In this document: positions 42,381-50,418 of the stretch, in pieces | How positions within the stretch are numbered: the stretch's first letter is position 1 | Layout of the letters: every line of letters starts with the position of its first letter | From: Caballeronia cordobensis | GTDB taxonomy: Bacteria > Pseudomonadota > Gammaproteobacteria > Burkholderiales > Burkholderiaceae | DNA: 55,344 nt | Reading direction: 5' to 3' | NCBI RefSeq assembly: GCF_001544575.2 | Contig: NZ_FCNY02000032.1 | Location: 1 to 55,344 of the forward strand | Notes under the pieces: model-generated | Seen by the model: only the letters and a program-made list of their open reading frames with translations | Told to the model about the DNA's origin: nothing | Databases searched by the model: none | Program-made: the position numbers and the translations under genes

Positions 42381-43661
42381 ATGCAATCTTCCACTCCCAA
42401 GCTCGCGGTGCGCCGCTGGTGGGCGATCATGCCGATCGTTTTCATCACGTACAGCCTCGCGTATCTCGACCGCGCCAACTACGGCTTTGCCGCGGCTGCG
42501 GGCATCAACCAGGATCTCGGCATCAGCAAGGGCTTGTCGTCGCTGATCGGCGCGCTGTTCTTCCTCGGCTATTTCTTCTTTCAGATTCCGGGCGCGATTT
42601 ACGCCGAGCGCCGCAGCGTGAAGAAGCTCGTGTTCTGGAGCCTGATTCTGTGGGGTGGCTGCGCCACGCTCACGGGCATGGTGAGCAACATTCCTTCGCT
42701 GATGGCGATTCGCTTCGTGCTCGGCGTCGTCGAGGCGGCGGTGATGCCGGCGATGCTCGTGTTCATCGCGAACTGGTTCACCAAGTCCGAGCGTTCACGC
42801 GCGAACACGTTCCTGATTCTCGGCAATCCGGTGACGGTGCTGTGGATGTCGGTCGTCTCGGGCTACCTCGTGAATTCGTTCGGCTGGCGTCACATGTTCA
42901 TCGCGGAGGGCTTGCCCGCGGTCGTGTGGGCGGTGATCTGGTGGTTCATCGTGAAGGACAAGCCTGCGCAGGTGAGCTGGCTGTCGGATCAGGAGAAGCG
43001 CGATCTCGATGCGACGCTGCGTGCCGAGCAAGCCGCGATCAAGCCGGTGAAGAACTATCGCGAGGCGTTCAAGTCGCCGGCCGTGATCAAGCTGTGCGCG
43101 CAGTACTTTTGCTGGAGCATCGGCGTGTATGGTTTCGTGCTGTGGCTGCCGTCGATTCTGAAGAGCGGCTCGACGCTTGGCATGGTCGAGACGGGCTGGC
43201 TTTCGGCGGTGCCGTATCTGGCCGCGACCATCGCGATGCTGCTGGCCTCGTGGGCTTCCGACAAGCTGCAGGCGCGTAAGGTTTTCGTGTGGCCGTTCCT
43301 GCTGATCGGCGCGGTGGCGTTCGCGGGATCGTATCTGCTCGGGTCGACGAACTTCTGGGCTTCCTATACGTTGCTCGTGATTGCCGGTGCGGCGATGTAT
43401 GCGCCGTATGGGCCGTTCTTTGCGATCGTGCCGGAGTTATTGCCGAAGAATGTCGCCGGGGGGGCGATGGCCCTTATCAATAGCATGGGCGCGTTGGGGT
43501 CGTTTGTCGGGTCTTATTTCGTTGGATATCTGAATGGGGCGACGGGGTCGCCGGCTGCCTCTTATGTGTTTATGAGTGTGGCGTTGTTGTTGGCTGTGTG
43601 GCTTACTTTGGCGGTTAAACCGCAGGGTTCGGTGCGGGCTGGGGTGGCTGTTCGGTCGTGA
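42381..43661 (+). CDS. kguT: MFS transporter, 2-ketogluconate permease type
   Basis: The 426-residue protein has 12 predicted membrane segments and belongs to the anion:cation symporter branch of the MFS (YLDRANYGFAAA, FFLGYFFFQIPGAIYAERR, RFVLGVVEAAVMPAMLVFIANWF). Family members carry hexonates and keto-hexonates; the context gives 2-ketogluconate. GGAGA six bases before 42381 fixes the start over ATG 42363. The last ~120 bases switch to G/T-rich codons (TTG, GTT, CTT) unlike the rest of the gene; see findings. A large inverted-repeat element follows 21 bp after the stop. Confidence 0.87.
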   Translation: MQSSTPKLAVRRWWAIMPIVFITYSLAYLDRANYGFAAAAGINQDLGISKGLSSLIGALFFLGYFFFQIPGAIYAERRSVKKLVFWSLILWGGCATLTGMVSNIPSLMAIRFVLGVVEAAVMPAMLVFIANWFTKSERSRANTFLILGNPVTVLWMSVVSGYLVNSFGWRHMFIAEGLPAVVWAVIWWFIVKDKPAQVSWLSDQEKRDLDATLRAEQAAIKPVKNYREAFKSPAVIKLCAQYFCWSIGVYGFVLWLPSILKSGSTLGMVETGWLSAVPYLAATIAMLLASWASDKLQARKVFVWPFLLIGAVAFAGSYLLGSTNFWASYTLLVIAGAAMYAPYGPFFAIVPELLPKNVAGGAMALINSMGALGSFVGSYFVGYLNGATGSPAASYVFMSVALLLAVWLTLAVKPQGSVRAGVAVRS

Positions 43662-43681
43662 AGCTTGCTTTGTTGTTGGTT

Positions 43682-44240
43682 TATTAGCACTGCCCCTCCC
43701 CGGGGCGGGGGTAACTTTCTTTGCTGCTGCAAAGAAAGTCACCAAAGAAAGCAGCTTTGTCACCGCCCGCGGTCACACGCACGTTGGCCATTTTTCTCCT
43801 CGGGGAACGGCCCTCGCCTAAAGAGTGCCCTCGAAGGACTAATCGGGCTTGGATCGCGCACGGTCTGACTAGCCACTACTTTGAGGGCATTGGTTCAGCA
43901 CGAAATGGCTTCGGCACAGCGCTACGCGCTGCCGCTGGGTATGCGAGGGAAACCACTGGGCCGCAAATGCACTCGCGTACCCGATTGACCCATCGGCCGC
44001 GAAGCGGGCTGGAGCTTGAAATGGCTGTACCAGTTTGTTGAAGGGCGCGATGTGACGGACCGTGCGCGATCCAAGCCCGCTGGGTCTTTCGAGGGCGACA
44101 CTTAGGCGAGTGTCACTTTGGAGGAGAAAAGTGGTCAAACTACGTGTGACCGCGGGCCTGAAAAGCTGCTTTCTTTGGTGACTTTCTTTGCAGCAGCAAA
44201 GAAAGTTACCCCCGCCCCGGGGAGGGGCAGAGCCAATAGA
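43682..44240. repeat. 559-bp element with ~190-bp inverted arms
   Basis: The left arm (43682-43870) and the complement of the right arm (44053-44240) align over their whole length. The first ~77 bases are near identical and the rest clearly similar, ending GGGCTTGGATCGCGCACGGT. A left-arm stretch of 77 bases recurs identically at 55268-55344. Each arm holds an 11-bp hairpin (ACTTTCTTTGC-TGCT-complement, 43714-43739) and a G/C palindrome. Between the arms are 182 bases without a credible gene. It resembles a non-autonomous mobile or REP-like element; no transposase or clear target duplication was seen. Confidence 0.8.
43862..44052. other. Centre of the inverted-repeat element
   Basis: The unpaired middle of the element shows only short frames without ribosome sites or recognisable protein motifs. 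I see no gene, terminator or known RNA here. Confidence 0.4.
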
Positions 44241-44270
44241 CCGACGCGAAATCAGGCTTTCACGAAACCA

Positions 44271-44288
44271 ACGCAAACGCAAACGCAA
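44271..44288 (+). repeat. (ACGCAA)3 hexamer repeat in the kguD leader
   Basis: Three exact tandem copies of ACGCAA stop three bases before the kguD ATG, where a ribosome site should be. None is visible. The tract lies 30 bp from the right arm of the inverted-repeat element. Confidence 0.8.
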
Positions 44289-44291
44289 ACC

Positions 44292-45257
44292 ATGAAAAAA
44301 ATCGTAGCCTACAAAGCCTTACCCAGCGACGTAGAAACCTACCTCCGCGCCCACGCCGAAGTAATAAAAGTCGACCCCAACGACAAACCCGCCTTCGTAG
44401 AGGCGCTAAAACACGCCACCGGGGCCATCGGTGCAAGCGTAAAAATCTCCCCCGACATGCTCGAAGGCGCAACGAACCTGAAAGCACTATCGACGATCTC
44501 AGTCGGCTTCGACCAGTTCGACGTCGCCGACCTCACGCGCCGCGGCATCGTGCTCACCCACACCCCCGATGTGCTCACCGAATCCACCGCCGACACCGTC
44601 TTCGCGCTGATCCTCGCGAGCGCGCGCCGTGTCGTCGAACTCGCCGAATGGGTGAAAGCAGGGAACTGGAAAGCCAGCATCGGCGAAGCGAACTTCGGCG
44701 TCGACGTGCAAGGCAAGACGCTCGGCATCGTGGGTCTGGGACGCATCGGCGGAGCGGTCGCGCGCCGCGCCGCGCTCGGCTTTCGCATGAACGTGCTCTA
44801 CACCAATCGCAGCGCGAACGAGCAGGCGGAAAAGGAATACGGCGCGAAGCGCGTCGAACTCGATGAACTCCTCGCGCAATCCGATTTCGTGTGCCTGCAA
44901 GTGCCGCTCACGCCCGAAACGCGCGGTCTCATCGGCGCGAACGAACTCCGGAAAATGAAGCCGGGCGCGATACTCATCAACGCATCGCGCGGGCCGACCG
45001 TCGACGAAGCCGCACTCATCGAAGCCCTCAAGAACGGCACGATTCGCGGCGCGGGTCTCGACGTGTTCGAGACCGAACCGCTACCCGCCGATTCGCCGCT
45101 GCTCGCGATGAAGAACGTCGTCGCGCTGCCGCATATCGGCTCGGCGACGCACGAAACGCGGCACGCGATGGCGCGCAACGCCGCCGAAAATCTCATCGGC
45201 GCACTGAACGGCACGCTCACGCAGAACATCGTCAATCGCGACGTGCGTGCGCGCTAA
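44292..45257 (+). CDS. kguD: 2-ketogluconate (6-phosphate) reductase, D-2-hydroxyacid dehydrogenase family
   Basis: The 321-residue NAD(P)H enzyme has the Rossmann motif TLGIVGLGRIGGAVARRA near residues 144-161. The catalytic residues are Arg in INASRGPTVDE, Glu in DVFETEPLP and His in LPHIGSATHET. This is the GhrB/TkrA/KguD group; the operon context selects 2-keto-6-phosphogluconate reduction to 6-phosphogluconate. The first ~45 codons are unusual (TTA, ATA, GTA, AAA-rich) and the leader lacks a ribosome site. The element at 43682-44240 separates it from kguT. Confidence 0.86.
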   Translation: MKKIVAYKALPSDVETYLRAHAEVIKVDPNDKPAFVEALKHATGAIGASVKISPDMLEGATNLKALSTISVGFDQFDVADLTRRGIVLTHTPDVLTESTADTVFALILASARRVVELAEWVKAGNWKASIGEANFGVDVQGKTLGIVGLGRIGGAVARRAALGFRMNVLYTNRSANEQAEKEYGAKRVELDELLAQSDFVCLQVPLTPETRGLIGANELRKMKPGAILINASRGPTVDEAALIEALKNGTIRGAGLDVFETEPLPADSPLLAMKNVVALPHIGSATHETRHAMARNAAENLIGALNGTLTQNIVNRDVRAR

Positions 45258-45361
45258 AAGCAAAAGGTCGGGCGCGCGCATGCGCTAACATGCGATGCGA
45301 GGAGAACGATAACGACGGCATCGCGTCACGCTTAACCGCGAGGCGCGCGCCCACGACCACT

Positions 45362-46441
45362 ATGTCCGACGATCCCACATTGACCAACCGCGCGGTCGCA
45401 TTCGGTGCGCGCCGCGCCACCATCACCGATGTCGCGCGCGAAGCCGGCACCGGCAAGACCAGCATCTCGCGCTATCTGAACGGCGAGATGAGCGTGCTGT
45501 CGCCCGATCTGCGCGAGCGTATCGAGGCGGCCATCGCGAAGCTCGACTACCGGCCGAATCAGATGGCGCGCGGCCTGAAGCGCGGCCGCAACCGCCTGAT
45601 CGGCATGCTGCTCGCCGACCTGACCAATCCGTATTCCGTCGAAGTGCTGCAAGGCGTCGAAGCCGCGTGCCACGCGCTCGGCTACATGCCGCTCATCTGT
45701 CACGCGGCCAACGAAATCGACATGGAGCGGCGCTATCTGCAACTGCTCACCACGTATCGCGTCGAAGGCGTCATCGTCAACGCGCTCGGGGTGAAGGAAG
45801 AACTGCTGCAAGGCTTCGCGCAAGGCGGCATTCCGGTCGTGCTCGTCGATCGCTCCGTGGAAGGCTTCATCACCGACATGGTCGGACTCGACAATCCCGC
45901 CGCCGTGCAGCTCGCGACACGTCATCTCGTCGATGAAGGGTTCGACGAGCTGCTGTTCATCGTGCAGCCCGTCACGCACGTCAGCTCGCGGCGTCTGCGC
46001 GAAGCGGCGTTTCGCGAGACCGTCGCGGCGCTCGGCGCAAGCGGCTCGACGCTCGTGATCGATCTCGCCGATGCCTCGCCCGCGCTCGCCGCGCTCGATA
46101 CGCGCGTGACGGCGGCGCAGGCGGCGGGCCGGCGCGTCGCGCTCTTCGCGGCGAACGGGCCGGTGGCGCTGCGGGTCGCGGTGCATCTGAAGGAGCGGCA
46201 CGGCCCGGACTGGCAGGCGAGCGTCGCTTTGATGTCGATCGACGATTCCGAATGGGCGCAGCTCGCCGGCATGACAACCGTGCGTCAGCCGACGTACGAT
46301 ATCGGCCGGCGCGCGGTCGAATTTCTCCACGAACGGCTCGGCGGCGCAGCGATGCCCGCGCGCGAATGTCTGCTGCCGGGCGAACTGGTCGTGCGCGCAT
46401 CGACGGCACGAGACAAGCAACACGCATCACAAGGAATCTGA
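45362..46441 (+). CDS. ptxS: LacI-family repressor, PtxS-like
   Basis: The 359-residue regulator has a LacI helix-turn-helix at about residues 19-70 (ATITDVAREAGTGKTSISRYLNGE; LDYRPNQMARGLKRGRNRLIG) and a periplasmic-binding-like effector domain. In pseudomonads PtxS binds 2-ketogluconate and represses kgu genes from a TGAAACCGGTTTCA site; a near-identical palindrome lies before kguE here. The gene is last in the kgu run instead of upstream of it. The stop is directly followed by the start of a membrane protease gene (TGAATG). Confidence 0.83.
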   Translation: MSDDPTLTNRAVAFGARRATITDVAREAGTGKTSISRYLNGEMSVLSPDLRERIEAAIAKLDYRPNQMARGLKRGRNRLIGMLLADLTNPYSVEVLQGVEAACHALGYMPLICHAANEIDMERRYLQLLTTYRVEGVIVNALGVKEELLQGFAQGGIPVVLVDRSVEGFITDMVGLDNPAAVQLATRHLVDEGFDELLFIVQPVTHVSSRRLREAAFRETVAALGASGSTLVIDLADASPALAALDTRVTAAQAAGRRVALFAANGPVALRVAVHLKERHGPDWQASVALMSIDDSEWAQLAGMTTVRQPTYDIGRRAVEFLHERLGGAAMPARECLLPGELVVRASTARDKQHASQGI

Positions 46442-47242
46442 ATGGTCAGTGTTTCGACCTTGCTGTGCCTCGCGGTGGCGACGCTCATCGTCGCCGCCAT
46501 GCCTGTCGTGCTGTACCGGAAGCTGCGGCCGCGCTTTTCGATCGCGCCGCGCGAGGCGATTCTCGGCATCGCCGTGTTCGCGCTCTTCGCGATGGTCATC
46601 GAGCGCGCGCTGCACGGCTTCATGCTGAGCAACCCGGTCACATCCGCGTGGCTGATGAATCCCGCGGTCTTCGTCATTTACGGCGCGGTCGCGGCGGGCC
46701 TGTGCGAAGAAGTCGGGCGCTTTCTCGCGATGAAATGGCTCATCTCGCGCGAGCCGGGCGCGCTCGATCGCCACGGTCCCGCGCTCGGATACGGCATCGG
46801 GCATGGCGGGGCGGAGGCGTGGATCGTCGGCGTGTTCGTGCAGGCGCAATGGATCGTCTACGCCGTGCTCGCCAATCGCGGCACGCTCGATGCGCAATTC
46901 GCGCATGCGCCGCTCGAAGCCATCGCGCGGATCCATCTCGTGCTGCTGAGTCTTTCGCCCCTATCGGCGGGCATTTTTCTCGTCGAGCGCGCGAGCGCCT
47001 TCGTGCTGCAACTCGGCTTTTCCGCACTGATGTGGCAGATGCTGCGCGAGCGTTCGCGTCATGCGCTGGCGTTTCTCGTGGCCGCGCATGCGCTCGTCGG
47101 CTTGCCTGCCGCGCTCTTTCAGGCGCGGCTCGTGCCGCTTGTCGCCGCCGACGCCGTGTATCTCGTGCTCGGCGTGATCGTTGCGGTTGCGCTCGTGCGC
47201 TACTATCGCCGTGCCGCCGCGCGGACGCCCGAAGGGGCCTGA
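46442..47242 (+). CDS. YhfC-family intramembrane metalloprotease
   Basis: The 266-residue protein has about seven hydrophobic segments. GLCEEVGRFLAMKW (near residue 83) supplies the EExxxR motif and GIGHGGAEAW (near 119) the His/Glu of a CAAX-protease-like site, as in the YhfC family. It starts immediately after the ptxS stop without a gap, so it is cotranslated with the regulator. No link to ketogluconate is known; its substrate is unknown. Confidence 0.8.
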   Translation: MVSVSTLLCLAVATLIVAAMPVVLYRKLRPRFSIAPREAILGIAVFALFAMVIERALHGFMLSNPVTSAWLMNPAVFVIYGAVAAGLCEEVGRFLAMKWLISREPGALDRHGPALGYGIGHGGAEAWIVGVFVQAQWIVYAVLANRGTLDAQFAHAPLEAIARIHLVLLSLSPLSAGIFLVERASAFVLQLGFSALMWQMLRERSRHALAFLVAAHALVGLPAALFQARLVPLVAADAVYLVLGVIVAVALVRYYRRAAARTPEGA

Positions 47243-47281
47243 ACGCACCTGAGCGGCGATTCAATCGACTATCGACATCGA

Positions 47282-47647
47282 ATGGACGACTATCAATACG
47301 ACTGTCCGAGCGCGGACATCGACATGCTCGCGCACGTGATCTGCGATCTCTTTCCCGAGCAGACGCAATTCGCCGAACGCCGGGACGAAGCGGGGCGCAC
47401 GTCGCTCGTGATTCACTATGTGGCGATGCGCTTCGGCGCGACGGCGCGGCGCATCACGATCGACGTGCGCTTCGATCCGGCCGCGCTCGCGCGTTATCGG
47501 GCAATGCCGCCGCGCATGCACGCGCGCAGTTACGCGGTGCTGCGCGCGTATGTGGAAGCGACGCTCGGATCGCTCGAAGAGACGTACGCGAACGGCGAGA
47601 CCGTGCCGCGCGAAGTGGAAATCGAAATGGGCGAGGACTTCGCCTAG
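47282..47647 (+). CDS. Conserved small protein, DUF3022-like
   Basis: The 121-residue acidic protein (MDDYQYDCPSADIDMLAHVICDLFPEQTQF; VIHYVAMRFGATARRITIDVRF) has no signal peptide or membrane segment. It resembles the DUF3022 family of Burkholderia (recalled, not searched). Its stop overlaps the stop of the opposite-strand PGDYG gene. Function unknown. Confidence 0.7.
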   Translation: MDDYQYDCPSADIDMLAHVICDLFPEQTQFAERRDEAGRTSLVIHYVAMRFGATARRITIDVRFDPAALARYRAMPPRMHARSYAVLRAYVEATLGSLEETYANGETVPREVEIEMGEDFA

Positions 47648-48072
47648 GCCTTCCGGTAGACACTGGCGAAGCGCGCCGCCTTGACGACGCCGTAATCGCC
47701 GGGCGCGTACTGCATCACCCAGTCGCCTGCGTCGCCGGTGAGGATGTCGCCCGCGGCGGATCGCGCGATCGAGAAGGGCGCCTGCATCTGCTTCGCGAGC
47801 ACGATGCTCGGCCGGTTGCGATACGTGCCCGAGTCGCCGTGCGCGATGCCGCCTTCGGGCACGTACTTCGCGTCGAAGCGCTCGCGCGATACGACCCAGC
47901 GCTCGCCGCCGCTGCCGGTGACGATCGCATCGCCGCTCGCATAGCGGTTCGGGCCTTCGAGGCTCATCAGCTCGCCTGGCGACGCGGCGAATTCGACGGT
48001 TACGGCTTCGTCTTTCACGACGCGGCATGCGGCGGGATCGGCGGCGAGATCGAGCTGGGACAGATGGAGCAT
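47644..48072 (-). CDS. PGDYG-family protein
   Basis: The 142-residue protein carries MQYAPGDYGVVKAARFASVYR at its end, the motif naming the family. It also has ELMSLEGPNRYASGDAIVTG, RWVVSRERFDAKYV and RNRPSIVLAKQM. The function is unknown; a cytoplasmic beta-rich fold is likely. MLHLSQLDL at 48072 is chosen as the start. The frame continues to an ATG at 48132, but the Spy-gene terminator ends 19 bp before that, leaving little room for a promoter. Confidence 0.8.
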   Translation of the reverse strand: MLHLSQLDLAADPAACRVVKDEAVTVEFAASPGELMSLEGPNRYASGDAIVTGSGGERWVVSRERFDAKYVPEGGIAHGDSGTYRNRPSIVLAKQMQAPFSIARSAAGDILTGDAGDWVMQYAPGDYGVVKAARFASVYRKA

Positions 48073-48150
48073 GGCGCTATCGGGAATGGCGGTGACAGTG
48101 ACGGTGCGGGATCGTAACGGCATTCGCGCCATTTTGCATCCGGCGAAAGA

Positions 48151-48176
48151 AAAAAACCCGCATCGCGATGCGGGTT
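48151..48176 (-). terminator. Terminator of the Spy-like gene
   Basis: AACCCGCATCGCGATGCGGGTT is a perfect 22-bp palindrome. On the minus strand it is followed by TTTTTCTTTC, ending the 48199-48717 transcript 22 bp after its stop. Confidence 0.85.
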
Positions 48177-48198
48177 CTCTCTGCGACGTGGGCCCGGC

Positions 48199-48717
48199 TC
48201 AGGGCTTCGTCGTGGACGCGGCGTCGGCGCCTGCTGCATGCGAACGGCGATGCGCGCGATGCTGCCGCGCCTTGCCGTGATCCTCGCGGAAGTTCGTGTC
48301 CGCCAGCTTCTTCTGCTCCGGCGAAAGGCTCGCGTAAAGCGGCTCGAAAGCCTCGACGAGACGCTTGGTGCCGTCTGCGTTCGCCTGCGTGATCTGCTCG
48401 TACTGCTTCATGTCGTCGAGCGCGGACATGGTGTCGCGCTGCGCGATGCGCTGACGATACAGATCCGCCATCGTGCGGCCGTTGTCGCGCATCACGTCGG
48501 CGAATTTCGACCACTGCGCTTCCTGTTGCGGCGTGATCTTGAGGCTCGAATGCAGTTCCGCGATACGCTCTTCGACGCGCGCCTCGCGCTTGTTGGCGGC
48601 GGGTGCGGACGCCGCAGCCTGTACCGCGGCCGCCGATGCCGCAGCGGGCGCTTGCGTTTGCGCGAATACCGGGCTCAGTGCGCAGAACGCGGCCAGTGCA
48701 ACGAGAGTTCTTTTCAT
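48199..48717 (-). CDS. Periplasmic Spy/CpxP-like LTXXQ-motif protein
   Basis: The 172-residue product has a signal peptide (MKRTLVALAAFCALSPVFAQ), an Ala-rich linker and a helical domain. Its two LTXXQ-like motifs are LKITPQQEAQWSKFADVM (near residue 57) and LYASLSPEQKKLADTNF (near 130). A basic His/Arg-rich tail follows. Such proteins act as periplasmic chaperones or stress sensors. ATG 48717 is chosen for the signal sequence. A terminator follows. Confidence 0.83.
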   Translation of the reverse strand: MKRTLVALAAFCALSPVFAQTQAPAAASAAAVQAAASAPAANKREARVEERIAELHSSLKITPQQEAQWSKFADVMRDNGRTMADLYRQRIAQRDTMSALDDMKQYEQITQANADGTKRLVEAFEPLYASLSPEQKKLADTNFREDHGKARQHRAHRRSHAAGADAASTTKP

Positions 48718-48894
48718 TCGGAATTTACCTTCGATCGATAAGGAATAGCGGCAAGGAATAGCGGCGCGCTTCGTAAGCCAGCCTGTAAGGCGACCTGAGC
48801 ACGCCATCGGCGGATATTAGTATCACGATTGCACGCGGAATCGCCCGCATTGCCACAACTGCTTACATTCGAAACGTCTCTGGAAAATAACGCA

Positions 48895-49785
48895 GTGGAT
48901 ACCTTGTTGAGCATGCGGGTCTTCGTCGCCATCGTCGAGGCGGGCAGCCTGAGCGCCGCCGCCGAGCGCTTTTCCATCTCCGCGCCGATGGCGGGCAAGC
49001 ATCTTCAGGCACTGGAGGCGCGGCTCGATGCGCGTCTCATCGTGCGCACGACGCGCCGTCAGAGTCTGACGGAGATCGGGCGCACGTATTACGAGCGATG
49101 CCGCCGCATCCTCGCGGAAGTCGACGCCGCCGATTCGCTCGCCGAAGCGATGGGCGCAACGCCGCGCGGTGTGCTGCGCGTGACGGTACCGCTCACGTAC
49201 GGCGTGCAGTTTGTGACGCCCGCCGTGACCGAGTTTCTCGCAGCGTTCGAGCAGATCAGCGTCGAACTGGATCTCACGAATCGCATGGTCGATATCGTCG
49301 AGGAAGGTTTCGATGCAGCCGTGCGCATCGGTCCGCTCGCCGATTCGAGCTTCGTCGCGCGTCCGCTCAAAGCCTACGCGATGACCGTCTGCGCTTCGCC
49401 GGGCTATCTCGCGCGCGCGGGCACGCCTTCGACGCCTGCGGATCTTGCCGATCACGAATGCCTCGGCTTCGTGCATCAGGGGCGCGAAGCAGGCTGGCGG
49501 CTCGAAGGCGAAGACGACGCCACGCTCGCCCGCCGTGCGCAGTCGTCGCGCTTTCGGGCGAACAACGGCCAGGCGCTCAAGAAGGCCGCGCTCGCGGGCT
49601 TCGGTCTGGTGCTCCAGCCGCACGCGCTCGTGGAAGATGAACTGGCGAGCGGCTCGCTCGTCGCGGTGCTGCACGACTTCCTGCCGAAGCCTTCGCCGGT
49701 GCATCTCGTTTATCCGCGCGATACGCGCGCGACACCTAAGCTCGCGAGCTTCGTCGATTTCATGGTGGCACGGCTGGGCGTCTGA
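48895..49785 (+). CDS. LysR-family transcriptional regulator
   Basis: The 296-residue protein starts VDTLLSMRVFVAIVEAGSLSAAAERFSIS, the CrgA-type LysR opening, with the recognition helix in SAPMAGKHLQALE. An effector domain begins at about 95. The GTG at 48895 is chosen because GGAAA lies about 10 bp before it; a TTG further up (48829) would extend the product without support. No adjacent divergent target is evident besides the Spy-like gene. Confidence 0.87.
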   Translation: MDTLLSMRVFVAIVEAGSLSAAAERFSISAPMAGKHLQALEARLDARLIVRTTRRQSLTEIGRTYYERCRRILAEVDAADSLAEAMGATPRGVLRVTVPLTYGVQFVTPAVTEFLAAFEQISVELDLTNRMVDIVEEGFDAAVRIGPLADSSFVARPLKAYAMTVCASPGYLARAGTPSTPADLADHECLGFVHQGREAGWRLEGEDDATLARRAQSSRFRANNGQALKKAALAGFGLVLQPHALVEDELASGSLVAVLHDFLPKPSPVHLVYPRDTRATPKLASFVDFMVARLGV

Positions 49786-49816
49786 CGCGCGCGCGGGTCG
49801 GCGATAATGCAAAACA

Positions 49817-49864
49817 CAAAACGCGGAATGCCCGATGGCATTCAAAACGCATAACTCAAAACGC
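49817..49864 (+). repeat. CAAAACGC short repeats upstream of the Lrp gene
   Basis: CAAAACGC occurs at 49817, 49843 and 49857 in an A/C-rich stretch before the Lrp-family gene. Spacing is irregular (26 and 14 bp). Their role is unknown. Confidence 0.5.
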
Positions 49865-49887
49865 AAAATGCCAAGGACGACACCCGC

Positions 49888-50343
49888 ATGAGACCGCCGC
49901 GCCTCGATCAGCTCGACGACATCGACCGCAATCTCGTTGCGCTTTTGCAGATGAACGCGCGCGAAAGCGTCGCGAACCTCGCGCGGCAACTGGGCGTCGC
50001 GCGCACGACGGTGATCGCGCGCATCGCGCGGCTCGAAAAGAACAACGTGATCGCGGGCTATGGCGTGCGGCTCGGGCAGGACGTGCTCGATGCGAGCATT
50101 CAGGCGTATGTCGGCATCAAGCTCACGCCGAAGTACGGCCGCGATCTGCAAAAGCGCTTCGCGCGCATGCCGGAGATCCAGTTGCTCTGCGCGGTGAGCG
50201 GCGAGTTCGATTACGTCGCATGGCTGCGCGCCGATTCGCCCGACCGCCTGAACGACCTGCTCGACGAAATCGGCGCGCTGGAAGGCGTCGAGCGGACCAC
50301 GACATCGATCATCCTGGCGCGGAAGATCGATCGCGCGGGTTGA
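49888..50343 (+). CDS. Lrp/AsnC-family regulator
   Basis: The 151-residue protein has an N-terminal helix-turn-helix (LDDIDRNLVALLQMNARES; LARQLGVARTTVIARIARLEKNNVI) and a C-terminal RAM ligand-binding domain (YVGIKLTPKYGRDLQKRF, LLCAVSGEFDYVAWLRA). Lrp proteins usually sense amino acids. It precedes a saccharopine-dehydrogenase-like gene by 167 bp, and that gap holds two 12-bp direct repeats, so control of this gene is likely. Confidence 0.9.
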   Translation: MRPPRLDQLDDIDRNLVALLQMNARESVANLARQLGVARTTVIARIARLEKNNVIAGYGVRLGQDVLDASIQAYVGIKLTPKYGRDLQKRFARMPEIQLLCAVSGEFDYVAWLRADSPDRLNDLLDEIGALEGVERTTTSIILARKIDRAG

Positions 50344-50385
50344 GCGCGCGGGTTGATCGCGGCCGGGCACGACGATTCGTCGTGT

Positions 50386-50418
50386 TTCATCGTCGAAATG
50401 ACGAAATTCATCGTCGAA
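50386..50418. promoter_or_regulatory. Two TTCATCGTCGAA sites spaced 21 bp
   Basis: The same 12-mer occurs at 50386-50397 and 50407-50418, start to start 21 bp, which places both on one face of the helix. The unit is itself a TTC-N6-GAA dyad. Location between the Lrp gene and its likely target suggests an Lrp operator. Confidence 0.6.

Noticed and set aside
48829..48894. TTG-initiated extension of the LysR protein
   Set aside because: The LysR domain begins at the GTG 48895, which has a GGAAA ribosome site; the extension adds no family sequence.
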